DNA of 64,000 bases. It comes from Dechloromonas sp. A34. Lineage in GTDB: Bacteria > Pseudomonadota > Gammaproteobacteria > Burkholderiales > Rhodocyclaceae. Positions 1 to 9,392 of this stretch are shown one piece after another. A program made the position numbers and the translations under genes. The stretch spans positions 4,154,001-4,218,000 of the forward strand of contig NZ_CP102486.1 of the NCBI RefSeq assembly GCF_026261605.1, given 5' to 3'. Under the pieces are notes generated by a model. It ran no database searches and had not been told where the DNA came from. It saw only the letters and a list, made by a program, of their open reading frames with translations. The stretch's first letter is position 1. Every line of letters begins with the position of its first letter.

Positions 1-1
1 A

Positions 2-595
2 AGGACTGCAGCCAATCCCTCGTTGAATCGCCCGGGCGTACCGGGGCTGCTTGAGGCCGTTCAGGCATCGCAAAACGCCAACCGAAATGTGAATGCCGTG
101 CTGGTTCAAGTGTCATCCGACAGACCGCCCGACATGGTCGCAAACGAAGTCAGACGCTGGAAACACCTGCAGGCCTACACCCGCTTACAGATGGAGGACA
201 TCCTGGTCGCCAAGCTGATTGCCACCTCCGCAAAGCAAATTGGGATGTTTCTGGTCATTCTGGCGGTGGTCAGTGCAGCCATCGTTGCTTTCATTATTTA
301 CACGATGACCTTGGGCAAGATTCGTGAGATTGCCGTGCTGAAGTTAATAGGCACGCGCAACCGGACCATTGCCGGAATGATTCTTCAGCAGGCAATGGGC
401 CTCGGGCTTATTGGGTTTCTGGTCGGCAAGACTTCGGCAACGGTATGGGCGCCCTTTTTCCCGAAATATGTGCTTCTCGAACCAGGCGATGCGCTACGAG
501 GCTTTGTTGTGGTGATGGTCATTTGTGCGCTGGCCAGCACCCTGGCGATTCGGACCGCCCTGCGCGTTGACCCGGCTACGGCCATTGGAGGGTGA
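2..595 (+). CDS. ABC exporter permease, FtsX/MacB family (5' truncated by window edge)
   Basis: The reading frame is already open at the first bases, so only the last 198 or so residues are present. An extracytoplasmic stretch is followed by three hydrophobic segments (around GMFLVILAVVSAAIVAFIIY, the AMGLGLIGFLV region and GFVVVMVICALASTLA), the usual C-terminal layout of FtsX/MacB (DevC-like) permeases. Just after the first segment it has the cytoplasmic GKIREIAVLKLIGTRN stretch typical of the family. The ATPase gene starts 1 nt after the stop, so the two form one exporter. The substrate cannot be read from the sequence. The family call is firm; the start lies outside the window. Confidence 0.85.
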   Translation, partial: RTAANPSLNRPGVPGLLEAVQASQNANRNVNAVLVQVSSDRPPDMVANEVRRWKHLQAYTRLQMEDILVAKLIATSAKQIGMFLVILAVVSAAIVAFIIYTMTLGKIREIAVLKLIGTRNRTIAGMILQQAMGLGLIGFLVGKTSATVWAPFFPKYVLLEPGDALRGFVVVMVICALASTLAIRTALRVDPATAIGG

Positions 596-596
596 T

Positions 597-1301
597 ATGA
601 AGGGCTTCGGGATTCATATCGAAGGCTTGAGCAAGCGTTATGGTGAGGGCGATACCGCCGTCGACGCCCTGAAAGACGTCAATATGACCGTCGCCCCCGG
701 GGAGGTGGTTGGATTGATTGGCCCCTCTGGTTCGGGGAAGAGTACCTTGCTCAAATGCCTGGGCGCGGTCATTGAGCCGACGGCGGGCAAGATGACGGTA
801 GGCGATGAAGTCATCTACGACAATGGCTGGAAAATCCCAGACCTTAGGGCTTTGCGCCGCGACCGGATTGGGTTCGTATTTCAGGCGCCTTACCTTATCC
901 CCTTCCTCGATGTCACCGACAACGTCGCCTTGTTGCCGATGCTGGCCGGCAAGCCGAATGGAGAAGCTCGCAAGCGGGCAAATGAACTGCTGGAGGCCCT
1001 GGATGTGGGACATCGCGCCAAGGCGCAGCCCTCTCAGCTTTCCGGTGGTGAGCAGCAGCGCGTGGCGATTGCTCGCGCCTTGGCCAATCAACCGCCAGTA
1101 ATTCTGGCGGATGAGCCGACAGCGCCGCTGGATAGCGAACGGGCACTAAGCGTTGTGCGCATTCTCAACGACATGGCTCAGCAGTTTCGAACCGCCATCA
1201 TCGTGGTCACCCACGACGAGAAAATCATTCCCACCTTCAAGCGTATCTACCACATACGGGATGGGAAAACCTATGAAGAGAAAGGACTTGGGGCTGTCTA
1301 A
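597..1301 (+). CDS. ABC exporter ATP-binding protein (MacB/DevA/LolD-like)
   Basis: This 234-residue ATPase should energise the permease encoded immediately upstream. Walker A GPSGSGKST is at about residues 42-50, the signature LSGGEQQR at about 148-155 and Walker B VILADEPT at about 167-174, followed by a switch histidine in VVTHDEK. The ATG at 597 follows the permease stop by 1 nt. An upstream in-frame start at 525 would overlap the permease by 70 nt and was rejected. Size and motifs match the MacB/LolD/DevA class of exporter ATPases. Its position before the czc-like genes makes a link to metal or stress export possible, but unproven. Confidence 0.92.
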   Translation: MKGFGIHIEGLSKRYGEGDTAVDALKDVNMTVAPGEVVGLIGPSGSGKSTLLKCLGAVIEPTAGKMTVGDEVIYDNGWKIPDLRALRRDRIGFVFQAPYLIPFLDVTDNVALLPMLAGKPNGEARKRANELLEALDVGHRAKAQPSQLSGGEQQRVAIARALANQPPVILADEPTAPLDSERALSVVRILNDMAQQFRTAIIVVTHDEKIIPTFKRIYHIRDGKTYEEKGLGAV

Positions 1302-1354
1302 CCCGAAATCTGATACCTCAGTATTTCAACCATCCACTTAATAGGAGGCGGCGT

Positions 1355-1522
1355 ATGTTTTTTGTACTCATTTTTTTGATTCTGGCGGCTACGACGTCTT
1401 ACATATTCCCTGAGTGGTCTTGGGTCACGGTCTTGCTGGCTTCGTTCGGATGCGTTGCTGCGCTACGGATACTGCTGGCAGTGACATCTCGTTCAGATAA
1501 CGCGTCGAACAAAGCGGAATAG
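1355..1522 (+). CDS. Small hydrophobic membrane protein (55 aa)
   Basis: A 55-codon frame begins with ATG 6 nt after a good ribosome binding site (taggaggc). It encodes two hydrophobic segments, roughly residues 1-17 and 22-43, joined by a short FPEWSW loop, with a polar tail ending SNKAE. It lies 53 nt after the ABC ATPase in the same orientation, so it may be the last gene of that exporter operon. I do not recognise the family. The strong Shine-Dalgarno and the membrane pattern are the reasons for calling it; the function is unknown. Confidence 0.6.
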   Translation: MFFVLIFLILAATTSYIFPEWSWVTVLLASFGCVAALRILLAVTSRSDNASNKAE

Positions 1523-1699
1523 AGACTGTTTTTTGAATTCCATGCCGTTCAAACGGCTAGTTAGCTACACTTAGGCATATTTCAGCATTCGGCCAATAGC
1601 GGAAACTGGCGACACTAGGATTGAATGGTTGCAACCTGTCTTATTCCAGACCGACCTCACCCACTACAATCACCAGAATACTGAGCTAGAATCCGGCCC

Positions 1700-2071
1700 A
1701 TGCGTCGCATTCTGGCCATCCTTCTCATCTGTCTTCTGCCGCTCCAGCTTTCACTGGCAACGGCTGCAAGCCTGCATGGGCATCTCGATGATTTCGAGGT
1801 CGCCGTGGGATTTCATGCCCACGATGATGAAGGGCACCATGAATTCGCCGAAGTTACGGGAGACGTAGTCGTTCATGGCGACATGCACGCAGACCACGAC
1901 GATGATGGCCATCACGATGGACACTTCCATCACGTCTTCAGCATGCTCGTCTTCGAAGTCCCGCAAAATATTGCCTCACCCGAATTTCGAAGTGAGTTGC
2001 CTGGCCCATCTGCGACATTCACCTCGCACATCCCCCGCGTCACTGACCGACCTCCGTTAGCCCGGCTTTAA
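1700..2071 (+). CDS. czcI: CzcI-like histidine-rich exported metal-efflux accessory protein
   Basis: The 123-residue product has an N-terminal signal peptide (MRRILAILLICLLPLQLSLA, cleavage near TAAS) and a middle rich in His and Asp (HAHDDEGHH, HADHDDDGHHDGHFHH) that looks able to bind divalent metal. The MRR.L..LL..LPLQ.S.A start and the place directly ahead of czcC-czcB-czcA match CzcI proteins, periplasmic accessory or regulatory factors of cation efflux operons. A 97-nt gap separates it from czcC. The name rests on the signal-peptide pattern and synteny; overall similarity in this family is low. Confidence 0.75.
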   Translation: MRRILAILLICLLPLQLSLATAASLHGHLDDFEVAVGFHAHDDEGHHEFAEVTGDVVVHGDMHADHDDDGHHDGHFHHVFSMLVFEVPQNIASPEFRSELPGPSATFTSHIPRVTDRPPLARL

Positions 2072-2168
2072 CGCCGGCTAGCCGTATTTCCGCGAACTGC
2101 CCTGGGCAGTCTTCGTCGTTGTCGCCTGCCGGCCACCTCGTTTCCATTTGCATGCCCCGAGGAATCCG

Positions 2169-3386
2169 ATGCGACACCTATTCTGTGTATTATTGGCTGC
2201 GCTGCCACTGGCCGCCGCCGCACAAGCGTCATCCCTGACCGAAAGCGAAGCTATTCGGCGTGGCCTGGCTCGTACTGAGGTCTCTGACCTGAACAACGCG
2301 CTTGTTGACGCCGCACAAGCCAATGCGCTGGCTGCGCGGGTGCTGCCCAACCCCACGCTGTCCTACGGGCGCGACAAGGGGCGTGGCGCCTCCCCGAGCA
2401 CGGAGGAAACCTGGCTGGTTTCCCAGAGCTTCGATATTTCCGGCCGGCGTGGACTACGCCAGGAAGCTGCCGAGGCACGAGTGGAAGCCGCCTATGCGGG
2501 CAACACCCTGCGTCGAGATGAATGGGCTGCGGAGATTCGGCGTCGTTTCCACGAAGCGCTCCTCCATCAGGAAGCGGCACGTGCGACCCAGACCTGGACC
2601 GAGCGCTTTGCCCGCGTCGAAAGCCTCGTCGACAAGCTCTCCCGGGCCGGCGAAGCCTCGGGCTATGACCGTCGCCGCCTGGCCCGCGAACGACAAAGTG
2701 CCGATGCACGCTTGCAGACAACGCAAGGGGAACTGGAACGCGCCAAAGAACGTCTGGCGGCACTTCTTGGTTCTGCTGGCCAAGTCCCCGACACACTGGT
2801 TGGTGAATTGCTGCCAAATACGCCAGTGGCCATGCCCGACGTTGCCAGCGTACTTGACCAGCGCCCTGACCTGCAAGCATTGGCCCGTCGAGCCGAGGCA
2901 GCCGACCTCGAAGGTCGGGCCGCCGGCCGGGGCTGGATTCCCGATGTCACCTTGGGTGTTGGCCCCAAGCAAACCGATAACGGCATCAGCCGGGAGAACG
3001 CGACGGTCATGACGGTCGCCATCCCGTTGCCGGTGTTTGACCGCCAGCAGGCTGGCCAACGCCGGGCAGCCGCCGAAGCCATGCAAGCGCGCAGCGAATA
3101 TGGGCTAGCCAAAAGCCGCGCCGAAGGCGAATTGCGCGGCTTGCAACGCCAGCTCGAACGCCTGACGGCCGCCGCCAAGTCCTACCGCAGCAAAGCAGTG
3201 GCCGAGACGCCGGAGTTGCTGCGCATCGCCGAATCGGCCTATCGCGGCGGGGAATCCTCCCTGCTTGAACTGCTTGATGCCTACCGCGGTGCGCTGGATA
3301 CCGAGATTACCGCACTCGAACTGGAATGGAAGGCGCGCCAGGCGCGCATCGAATACGACCTACTGACCGGGACCGTGACGCAATGA
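2169..3386 (+). CDS. czcC: CzcC-like outer membrane channel (TolC family) of metal efflux RND system
   Basis: This 405-residue protein has a signal peptide (MRHLFCVLLAALPLAAAAQA) and the long alternating helices of TolC/OEP channels, with Glu/Arg/Ala-rich coiled regions around residues 100-200 and 300-395. It should form the outer membrane duct of the tripartite exporter with CzcB and CzcA. The ATG at 2169 has GAGGA 5 nt upstream; a TTG 21 nt earlier is the alternative. Its stop overlaps the czcB start (ATGA), indicating translational coupling. Confidence 0.92.
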   Translation: MRHLFCVLLAALPLAAAAQASSLTESEAIRRGLARTEVSDLNNALVDAAQANALAARVLPNPTLSYGRDKGRGASPSTEETWLVSQSFDISGRRGLRQEAAEARVEAAYAGNTLRRDEWAAEIRRRFHEALLHQEAARATQTWTERFARVESLVDKLSRAGEASGYDRRRLARERQSADARLQTTQGELERAKERLAALLGSAGQVPDTLVGELLPNTPVAMPDVASVLDQRPDLQALARRAEAADLEGRAAGRGWIPDVTLGVGPKQTDNGISRENATVMTVAIPLPVFDRQQAGQRRAAAEAMQARSEYGLAKSRAEGELRGLQRQLERLTAAAKSYRSKAVAETPELLRIAESAYRGGESSLLELLDAYRGALDTEITALELEWKARQARIEYDLLTGTVTQ

Positions 3387-4939
3387 ACAAGACCCTGATA
3401 GCTACCCTGTGCGCCGCGCTGCTCCTCGGCGCTTGCAATAACGCCAACCAGCCGCATGACCATGACAAGTCCGCAGCAGCTGAACAAGGGCATGGTCACG
3501 ACCACGGCGCCGGTGGCGTAAAAATCACCCACTACGGTGACAAGACCGAACTGTTCGTCGAATTTCCCCAACTCGTCGTTGGTGAGGAATCACCCTTTGC
3601 CGCCCATCTCTCGACGCTCAGCGACTTCCGGGCGCTGGCGGCCGGCAAGGTGACCGTCATTCTGTCCGGCAATGGCCTGCCGGAAGAGTCCTTCTCTATC
3701 GAGGCCCCCAGCCAGGCGGGTATTTTCAGGCCAATCGCCATGCCCAGAATGGCCGGAAAAAGGGAGTTGACCGTGGAAGTGGTGACGAAAGACTTCACCA
3801 CCCGCCACAACCTGGGTGCTATTTCCGTCTATCCCGACCGCAAGCGTGCAGAAGCCGAGCACCCGGAAGATGATGAAGGCAGCATCGGCTTCACCAAGGA
3901 ACAGCAGTGGAAGGTGGATTACGCAACGGCGGAGGTGGCCAAGAAAGTCATGCGCACCTCGGTACCGGCATCCGGAACCCTTATCGCACGCCCGGATGGC
4001 GAGGCTCTTATCACCGCGCCCGCAGCCGGGACGGTCAAAGCCTCGGGCAACTTCCCGGTGCTGGGTCAGAAAATCACCAAAGGCCAGATATTGGCCTACT
4101 TCGCCCCGCGTCTGGGCGGCGACACCGACATGGCCTCGCTTCAGGCCGATGCACGTAAAGCCAAGGTGGAACTGGACCTGGCCAGCCGTGAACTGGCCCG
4201 GATGGAGGGCTTGTTCAAGGATGAAGCGGTTCCTGAAAAACGTCTGCTCTCTGCCCGCGCTCAGGAAGCTAGCGCTCGAGCCACATTGGAAGCGGCCGAT
4301 GGCCGTCTGGGGCAGTACAGTGGTGCCAGTGGTGGCATCCCGTTGCGCTCGCCGGTGAGCGGTGTTCTGGTCGATGTACGCGCCACCCCGGGTGGCTTTG
4401 CACAGGAAGGCAGCACGCTATTCCACGTCGCCGACCGCCGCGTCTTCTGGCTGGATTTGAAGGTACCGGAATCGGATGCGGTACGCCTGCGGGCGCCGAC
4501 CGGGGCCACCTTCCGTGTCGATGGTATCGAGCAGGCCTTCGAGGTGAGTGCCGGCAAGAACGGGCGTCTCATCGCAGTCGGCGGCGCGGTGGATACCGTG
4601 ACCCGGACGGTGCCCGTGGTCTTCGAGTTCTCGCAACCGGATGAGCGCCTGCGGATTGGCATGGCCATCAAGGGGCAAGTCGTTTCCGGCAGCAGCAAGG
4701 AGGTCCTGGCCATTCCTGCCTCGGCTGTCATCGACGAGGCCGGTATCCCGAGCGTCTTCATCCTGCGCAGCGGTGAATCCTTTGACCGCCAGGCGGTTCG
4801 TCTGGGCGCCCGCGATGGCGATTGGGTCGAGGTCATCGAAGGCCTGGAGCCCGGACAACGGGTTGTCTCGCGAGGAGCCTACCTGGTCAAACTGGCGGCG
4901 ACCAAGAGTGGAGAAATCGGCCACGGCCACGCGCATTGA
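3383..4939 (+). CDS. czcB: CzcB-like periplasmic adaptor (membrane fusion) lipoprotein
   Basis: The 518-residue adaptor begins with a lipoprotein signal (LLLGAC lipobox at about residues 14-19), then a His/Asp-rich stretch (HDHDKSAAAEQGHGHDHG) and ends in GHGHAH. Both ends suggest metal capture. The body has biotinyl-lipoyl-like halves around ITAPAAGTVKASGNF and RSPVSGVLVDVRATPGG flanking an alpha-hairpin, as in HlyD/CzcB adaptors. The ATG at 3383 overlaps the czcC stop; an earlier in-frame start at 3326 would lie deep in czcC. It is followed 12 nt later by czcA. Confidence 0.93.
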   Translation: MNKTLIATLCAALLLGACNNANQPHDHDKSAAAEQGHGHDHGAGGVKITHYGDKTELFVEFPQLVVGEESPFAAHLSTLSDFRALAAGKVTVILSGNGLPEESFSIEAPSQAGIFRPIAMPRMAGKRELTVEVVTKDFTTRHNLGAISVYPDRKRAEAEHPEDDEGSIGFTKEQQWKVDYATAEVAKKVMRTSVPASGTLIARPDGEALITAPAAGTVKASGNFPVLGQKITKGQILAYFAPRLGGDTDMASLQADARKAKVELDLASRELARMEGLFKDEAVPEKRLLSARAQEASARATLEAADGRLGQYSGASGGIPLRSPVSGVLVDVRATPGGFAQEGSTLFHVADRRVFWLDLKVPESDAVRLRAPTGATFRVDGIEQAFEVSAGKNGRLIAVGGAVDTVTRTVPVVFEFSQPDERLRIGMAIKGQVVSGSSKEVLAIPASAVIDEAGIPSVFILRSGESFDRQAVRLGARDGDWVEVIEGLEPGQRVVSRGAYLVKLAATKSGEIGHGHAH

Positions 4940-4951
4940 TGAGGTGACGAC

Positions 4952-7900
4952 ATGATTGGACACATCATCGCCTGGTCACTGCGCAACAAGCTGTTTGTGC
5001 TGCTGGCCGGCATTCTGTTGCTGGTCTGGGGAAGTTGGCAGGCCACGCGCACCCAGATTGACGTTTTTCCTGACCTGACCGCACCGTCGGTCACCGTTGT
5101 TACCGAAGCCCATGGGATGGCACCGACCGATGTCGAAACCTTGGTCACCTTCCCCATCGAGACGGCACTGAACGGCGCACCCAGCGTCCGTCGCGTCCGC
5201 TCGGCCACCAAGGTGGGACTGTCGGTGGTCATCGTCGAGTTCGAGTGGGGCACCGACCTTTACCGGGCTCGCCAGGTCGTGGCCGAACGCCTGCAAGTGG
5301 CGCGCGCTTCGCTGCCACCTGATGTGGCGGCACCGGCCATGACGCCTGCAGCCTCAATCATGGGAGAAATCCTCTTCATCGCCCTGAACTCCGACCGGCA
5401 TTCCGGCATCGTCCTCAAGAACACGGCAGAACAGGTGCTCAAGCGGCGCATTCTGGCCGTGCCTGGCGTGGCCGAGGTGCTGCCTATCGGCGGCGACACC
5501 CAGCAATTCCAGGTTACGGTGAAGCCTGAGCGCCTTGCTGCCTATGGCGTGACGCTCGACCAGGTGACGCAGGCGCTGCGCGACTCGAACCAGAATTCCT
5601 CCGGCGGCTTCTACGTCGAATCCGGCCAGGAATACCTGATTCAGGGCTTGGGGCGTATCAACACCCTCGACGACATCGGCGACACGGTCATCAGTGCGCG
5701 CGACGGCCAACCGGTTTTGATACGGCACATTGCCGACGTCGGCATTGGTGCCGCGCCGAAGCGCGGTATCGGTTCGCATAACGGGAAGCCGGCAGTCATC
5801 CTGGGCATCCAGAAACAGCCCGGTGCCAATACGCTGGAGCTGACCGAGCGCCTTGACCAAACCCTGGAGGAAATCCAGTCCGGTCTGCCCGAGGGCATGA
5901 AAATCGAGCGTCACATTTTCCGGCAAGCCGATTTCATCCGCGTCTCCATCGACAATCTGCTCACCGCGCTGCGCGACGGAGCCATCCTGGTCATCGCCAT
6001 CGTCTTCGCCTTTCTGCTCTCGGCGCGGGCAACAGCCATCACTTTGATAGCCATCCCGCTGTCGCTGGTCACGGCCATCCTGGCGATGAAGGCACTGGGT
6101 GCCACCATCAACACCATGACCCTGGGTGGCATGGCGATAGCCTTGGGTGCTTTGGTGGACGACGCCATCATCGTGGTCGAGAACATCGTCCGCCGGCTGC
6201 GTGAGAACCTGGCCAAACCCGAGGCGGGGCAACGAGCTGCGGTCACGGTGGTTTACGAGGCGACGCGCGAGATTCAAGGCTCCATCGTGTTCGCCACAGT
6301 CATCATCATGCTGGTTTTCATGCCGCTCTTCTTCCTGAGCGGGGTGGAAGGCCGTCTGATGGTGCCATTGGGCTTCGCCTATGTCGTTTCCCTGGCGGCG
6401 TCTCTGCTGGTGGCAATTACCGTGACGCCAGTGCTTTCGGCACTGTTTCTGCCCAAGTCGAAGATTGTCGAACAAAGCATTGAGCCGCGCTTTATTGCCT
6501 CCTTGCACCGCGGGTATCGACGAATACTGGAAGCGACGGTCAGCCGGTGGCGCCCGGTGGCCCTGCTCAGTGCTGGGCTGCTGATTGCTGCGTTGGTTGG
6601 CCTGGCGCTGGCCGGACGGACCTTTCTGCCGGACTTCAATGAAGGCACGCTGACGGTCAGCACCGCCACCTTGCCGGGAACCGCACTGGAAGAATCCGGC
6701 CGCATGGGCGAGATGGTCGAGCAAATCCTGCTGTCGCACCCTGAAGTAATCAGTACCGCCCGCCGCACCGGCCGTGCTGAGGGTGACCCGCATGCGATGG
6801 ATGTGTCAGCCTCGGAAATCGAGGTCACCCTCAAAATGGGAGAGCGCAGCAAGGAGGCCTTCCTGGCAGCCTTGCGTGGCGACCTCGCTTCCGTACCGGG
6901 CACTCAGGTGGTCATCGGCCAGCCAATTTCCCACCGCATCGACCACATGCTGTCCGGCAACCGCTCGAACATCGCGGTGAAGATATTTGGACCGGACCTC
7001 AACGAGCTTCGCCGGCTGACCGGGGAAATCAAGACCTTGGTCACAGCGGTGCCTGGCGCCGTCGATGTTTCGGATGAGCAGCAGAGCGACATCCCCTTCC
7101 TGACCATGCGCTTCAAACGCGATGCGCTGGCCCGCCATGGGCTGTCGATTCGCCAGGTGGCCGAAGCCGTTGAGATGGCTTTCTCCGGCATGGCGGTCAG
7201 TCGTATCCAGCAAGGCCAGGCAACCTATGACCTGACGGTTCGTTTCGACCCATCCACCAAAGAGAATCTGGATGCAGTGCGGGCGACGCTCATCACCACG
7301 GCCAGCGGCGCACGGCTACCGCTGTCTGCCCTGGCTGAAATCCGTAACGACCGGGCGCCGTACTACATCACCCGTGAGAACGTGCAGCGCAAGATGGTCG
7401 TCATGGCCAACGTTGCCGAACGCGACCTCGCCAGTGTGGTGTCCGACATCCGTACCCGCGTCAGCAGCAAGGTCAGTTTGCCGCAGGGCTACCATGTTGA
7501 GTATGGCGGGCAGTTCGAGAGTGCTGAGGATGCTGGCAAAACCCTCGCCATTCTGGGCGTGGGCGTCATCGTCGGCATCTTCCTGCTGCTCTTCGTGGCC
7601 TTTGGTACGGCACGGGATGCCATGTTGGTGATGCTGAATCTACCGCTGGCCATTATTGGTGGGGTGATTGGGGTATTTGCCACGGGCGGCATCTTGTCCG
7701 TAGCTTCCATCATTGGCTTCATCACATTGTTCGGCATTGCCACCCGCAATGGCGTGATGATGATTGCTCACATTCACCATCTGGTTGAGCAGGAAGGCGT
7801 CAAGGATGCCAGGGAAGCGGTTGTTCGAGGTGCCGAGGAACGATTGGTGCCCATTCTGATGACGGCCTTGGCGGCCGGCCTGGCATTGGTGCCGCTCGCC

Positions 7901-8068
7901 TTGGCCTCCGGGCAACCCGGGAGCGAGATTCAGGCGCCGATGGCAGTCGTTATCCTGTTTGGGCTGGCAAGTTCGACGCTGCTGAATATGGTCGTTGTGC
8001 CGGCGCTTTATCTTCGCTTTGGGCAAATAGGAAGAACTATTGCAAAAATCCCCTCCTTGCTTGATTGA
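4952..8068 (+). CDS. czcA: CzcA-like heavy-metal RND efflux pump
   Basis: A 1038-residue inner membrane proton/metal antiporter. It has the RND layout: a first transmembrane helix at about 12-30, a large periplasmic loop, a transmembrane block at about 340-540, a second loop and a final block at about 865-1020. The TM4 signature is GALVDDAIIVVEN with the acidic pair at about residues 403-404. This differs from the DFG..DGA form of classical Zn/Co/Cd CzcA pumps, so the metal is uncertain even though the His-rich partners indicate divalent cations. It is the last gene of the czcICBA block. Confidence 0.93.
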   Translation: MIGHIIAWSLRNKLFVLLAGILLLVWGSWQATRTQIDVFPDLTAPSVTVVTEAHGMAPTDVETLVTFPIETALNGAPSVRRVRSATKVGLSVVIVEFEWGTDLYRARQVVAERLQVARASLPPDVAAPAMTPAASIMGEILFIALNSDRHSGIVLKNTAEQVLKRRILAVPGVAEVLPIGGDTQQFQVTVKPERLAAYGVTLDQVTQALRDSNQNSSGGFYVESGQEYLIQGLGRINTLDDIGDTVISARDGQPVLIRHIADVGIGAAPKRGIGSHNGKPAVILGIQKQPGANTLELTERLDQTLEEIQSGLPEGMKIERHIFRQADFIRVSIDNLLTALRDGAILVIAIVFAFLLSARATAITLIAIPLSLVTAILAMKALGATINTMTLGGMAIALGALVDDAIIVVENIVRRLRENLAKPEAGQRAAVTVVYEATREIQGSIVFATVIIMLVFMPLFFLSGVEGRLMVPLGFAYVVSLAASLLVAITVTPVLSALFLPKSKIVEQSIEPRFIASLHRGYRRILEATVSRWRPVALLSAGLLIAALVGLALAGRTFLPDFNEGTLTVSTATLPGTALEESGRMGEMVEQILLSHPEVISTARRTGRAEGDPHAMDVSASEIEVTLKMGERSKEAFLAALRGDLASVPGTQVVIGQPISHRIDHMLSGNRSNIAVKIFGPDLNELRRLTGEIKTLVTAVPGAVDVSDEQQSDIPFLTMRFKRDALARHGLSIRQVAEAVEMAFSGMAVSRIQQGQATYDLTVRFDPSTKENLDAVRATLITTASGARLPLSALAEIRNDRAPYYITRENVQRKMVVMANVAERDLASVVSDIRTRVSSKVSLPQGYHVEYGGQFESAEDAGKTLAILGVGVIVGIFLLLFVAFGTARDAMLVMLNLPLAIIGGVIGVFATGGILSVASIIGFITLFGIATRNGVMMIAHIHHLVEQEGVKDAREAVVRGAEERLVPILMTALAAGLALVPLALASGQPGSEIQAPMAVVILFGLASSTLLNMVVVPALYLRFGQIGRTIAKIPSLLD

Positions 8069-8168
8069 AGCAAATATAGAACCCATTTTTGTCGGCAAAC
8101 CATCAAGGAAATTAACATTACTATGATGGCTTGACCCGCACACCATGAATGGCGAGGACGGTTTCGAT

Positions 8169-9221
8169 TCAATGCGGATGGCTGGCGTGGTGAGCGTCCG
8201 GAAAGTGGGCATGGATATGCACCATCGGCTCGTGCCGATGTAGATGCGCGTGCTTTGTTCCAGGAGCTATCGGAGTCCCGTGTATGTGCTGGTGATGTTC
8301 GTCGTGGGTGTGCTCGTGACTGTGTTCGACGGATTCGTGGGCATGCTGATGTTCGTGGTGCTCTGTTAGGTGAAGCCAAAGGCCAATAGCCATGAGTAGC
8401 CCCGCGGCCACCAGCGGGAAAGTAATCGGTTCACCGGCCAATAGCGCCAAGGTTGCACCAAAGAATGGTGCCACGGAGAAATAGGCTCCCGTGCGGGCGG
8501 TACCGAGATGGCGCATCCCGACGACAAACAGGACCAAGCTCAGACCATAAGCGAGAAGCCCCACGACCATGGCTACCTGTACGGTCGACCAGTCCGGCAA
8601 CTGGTTTCCCAGTGCCAGACCAAGGGACACATTGACGCTGCCGGCAACGGTCCCTTTGACGGCGGCAATCCAGGTTGCGTCCAACAGGGCCACTTTGCGT
8701 GTCAGGTTGTTGTCGATAGCCCAGCACAAGCAGGCGCCCAGTATTGCCATGGCCGGTAGCGCCCCGGCAAACCGGGTTTCACCGGGCCAACTCAAAATTA
8801 CTGCTCCGCCGGCAATGGCCAGCATGCCCAAGCCGATTCGCCGGTCGAAGTTCTCCTTGAAGACGACCCAGGCCAGCACTGCGGTCAGGACGCCTTCGGC
8901 ATTTAGTAAGAGAGCTGCCCCTGAAGCAGGCATCCCGGTCAGGCCATACATCAAAAGCACTGGTCCAGCGATACCGCCAGTCAGTACCGCAGCAGCCAAC
9001 CAGGCAGCCTCGCCGCGCAGGAGGGAAACGGCTGGTGCATGAGTCACCAGGCGGTATAGCGTAAGACCAAGACCAGAACCCAGATAGAGCAGCCCGGCGA
9101 GCATCCAGGGACTGGCATCCTGCAACAACCACTTGGCAATCGGTGCGCTAGCGCCAAACAGCAACGCGGCGACAAGCGCGGCGGCGACACCATGATTTAA
9201 AGAGTGACTGCGGACTGACAT
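8169..9221 (-). CDS. EamA/DMT-family exporter with histidine-rich C-terminal tail
   Basis: The 350-residue protein has about ten hydrophobic segments over its first 280 residues, in the two-repeat EamA (drug/metabolite transporter) pattern. The remaining tail is extreme: about 25 of the last 68 residues are His, many in HxH or HH pairs with Asp/Glu. Similar His-rich regions in cation transporters bind Zn, Ni or Co. It is convergent with czcA, about 100 nt away. Inference: an inner membrane metal or metal-complex exporter that shares substrate with the Czc system. The family call is good; the substrate is unproven. Confidence 0.85.
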   Translation of the reverse strand: MSVRSHSLNHGVAAALVAALLFGASAPIAKWLLQDASPWMLAGLLYLGSGLGLTLYRLVTHAPAVSLLRGEAAWLAAAVLTGGIAGPVLLMYGLTGMPASGAALLLNAEGVLTAVLAWVVFKENFDRRIGLGMLAIAGGAVILSWPGETRFAGALPAMAILGACLCWAIDNNLTRKVALLDATWIAAVKGTVAGSVNVSLGLALGNQLPDWSTVQVAMVVGLLAYGLSLVLFVVGMRHLGTARTGAYFSVAPFFGATLALLAGEPITFPLVAAGLLMAIGLWLHLTEHHEHQHAHESVEHSHEHTHDEHHQHIHGTPIAPGTKHAHLHRHEPMVHIHAHFPDAHHASHPH

Positions 9222-9392
9222 AGTCTTCTGATTGTCTCATTGCAGACGTTCGGCAGTCATGCCACCAACGTCAGTAAAGGCTCGGGTTGCGACAGACCTC
9301 ATTTCGAATTCATAGCCAGAAAGCGGCCATTGAAATTCCACTTCCTGGAAGCGGCCAGTTGCCACAGGGTACTCTGGCCACAAAGCGGATAG

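Noticed and set aside
1544..1557. Inverted repeat GCCGTT-CA-AACGGC after the small membrane gene
   Set aside because: Short stem with a 2-nt loop and no T-run, so not called a terminator.
5354..6793. 479-codon open frame antisense to czcA
   Set aside because: Lies wholly within czcA, Gln/Arg/His-rich composition typical of the antisense of high-GC genes, no ribosome binding site or motif.
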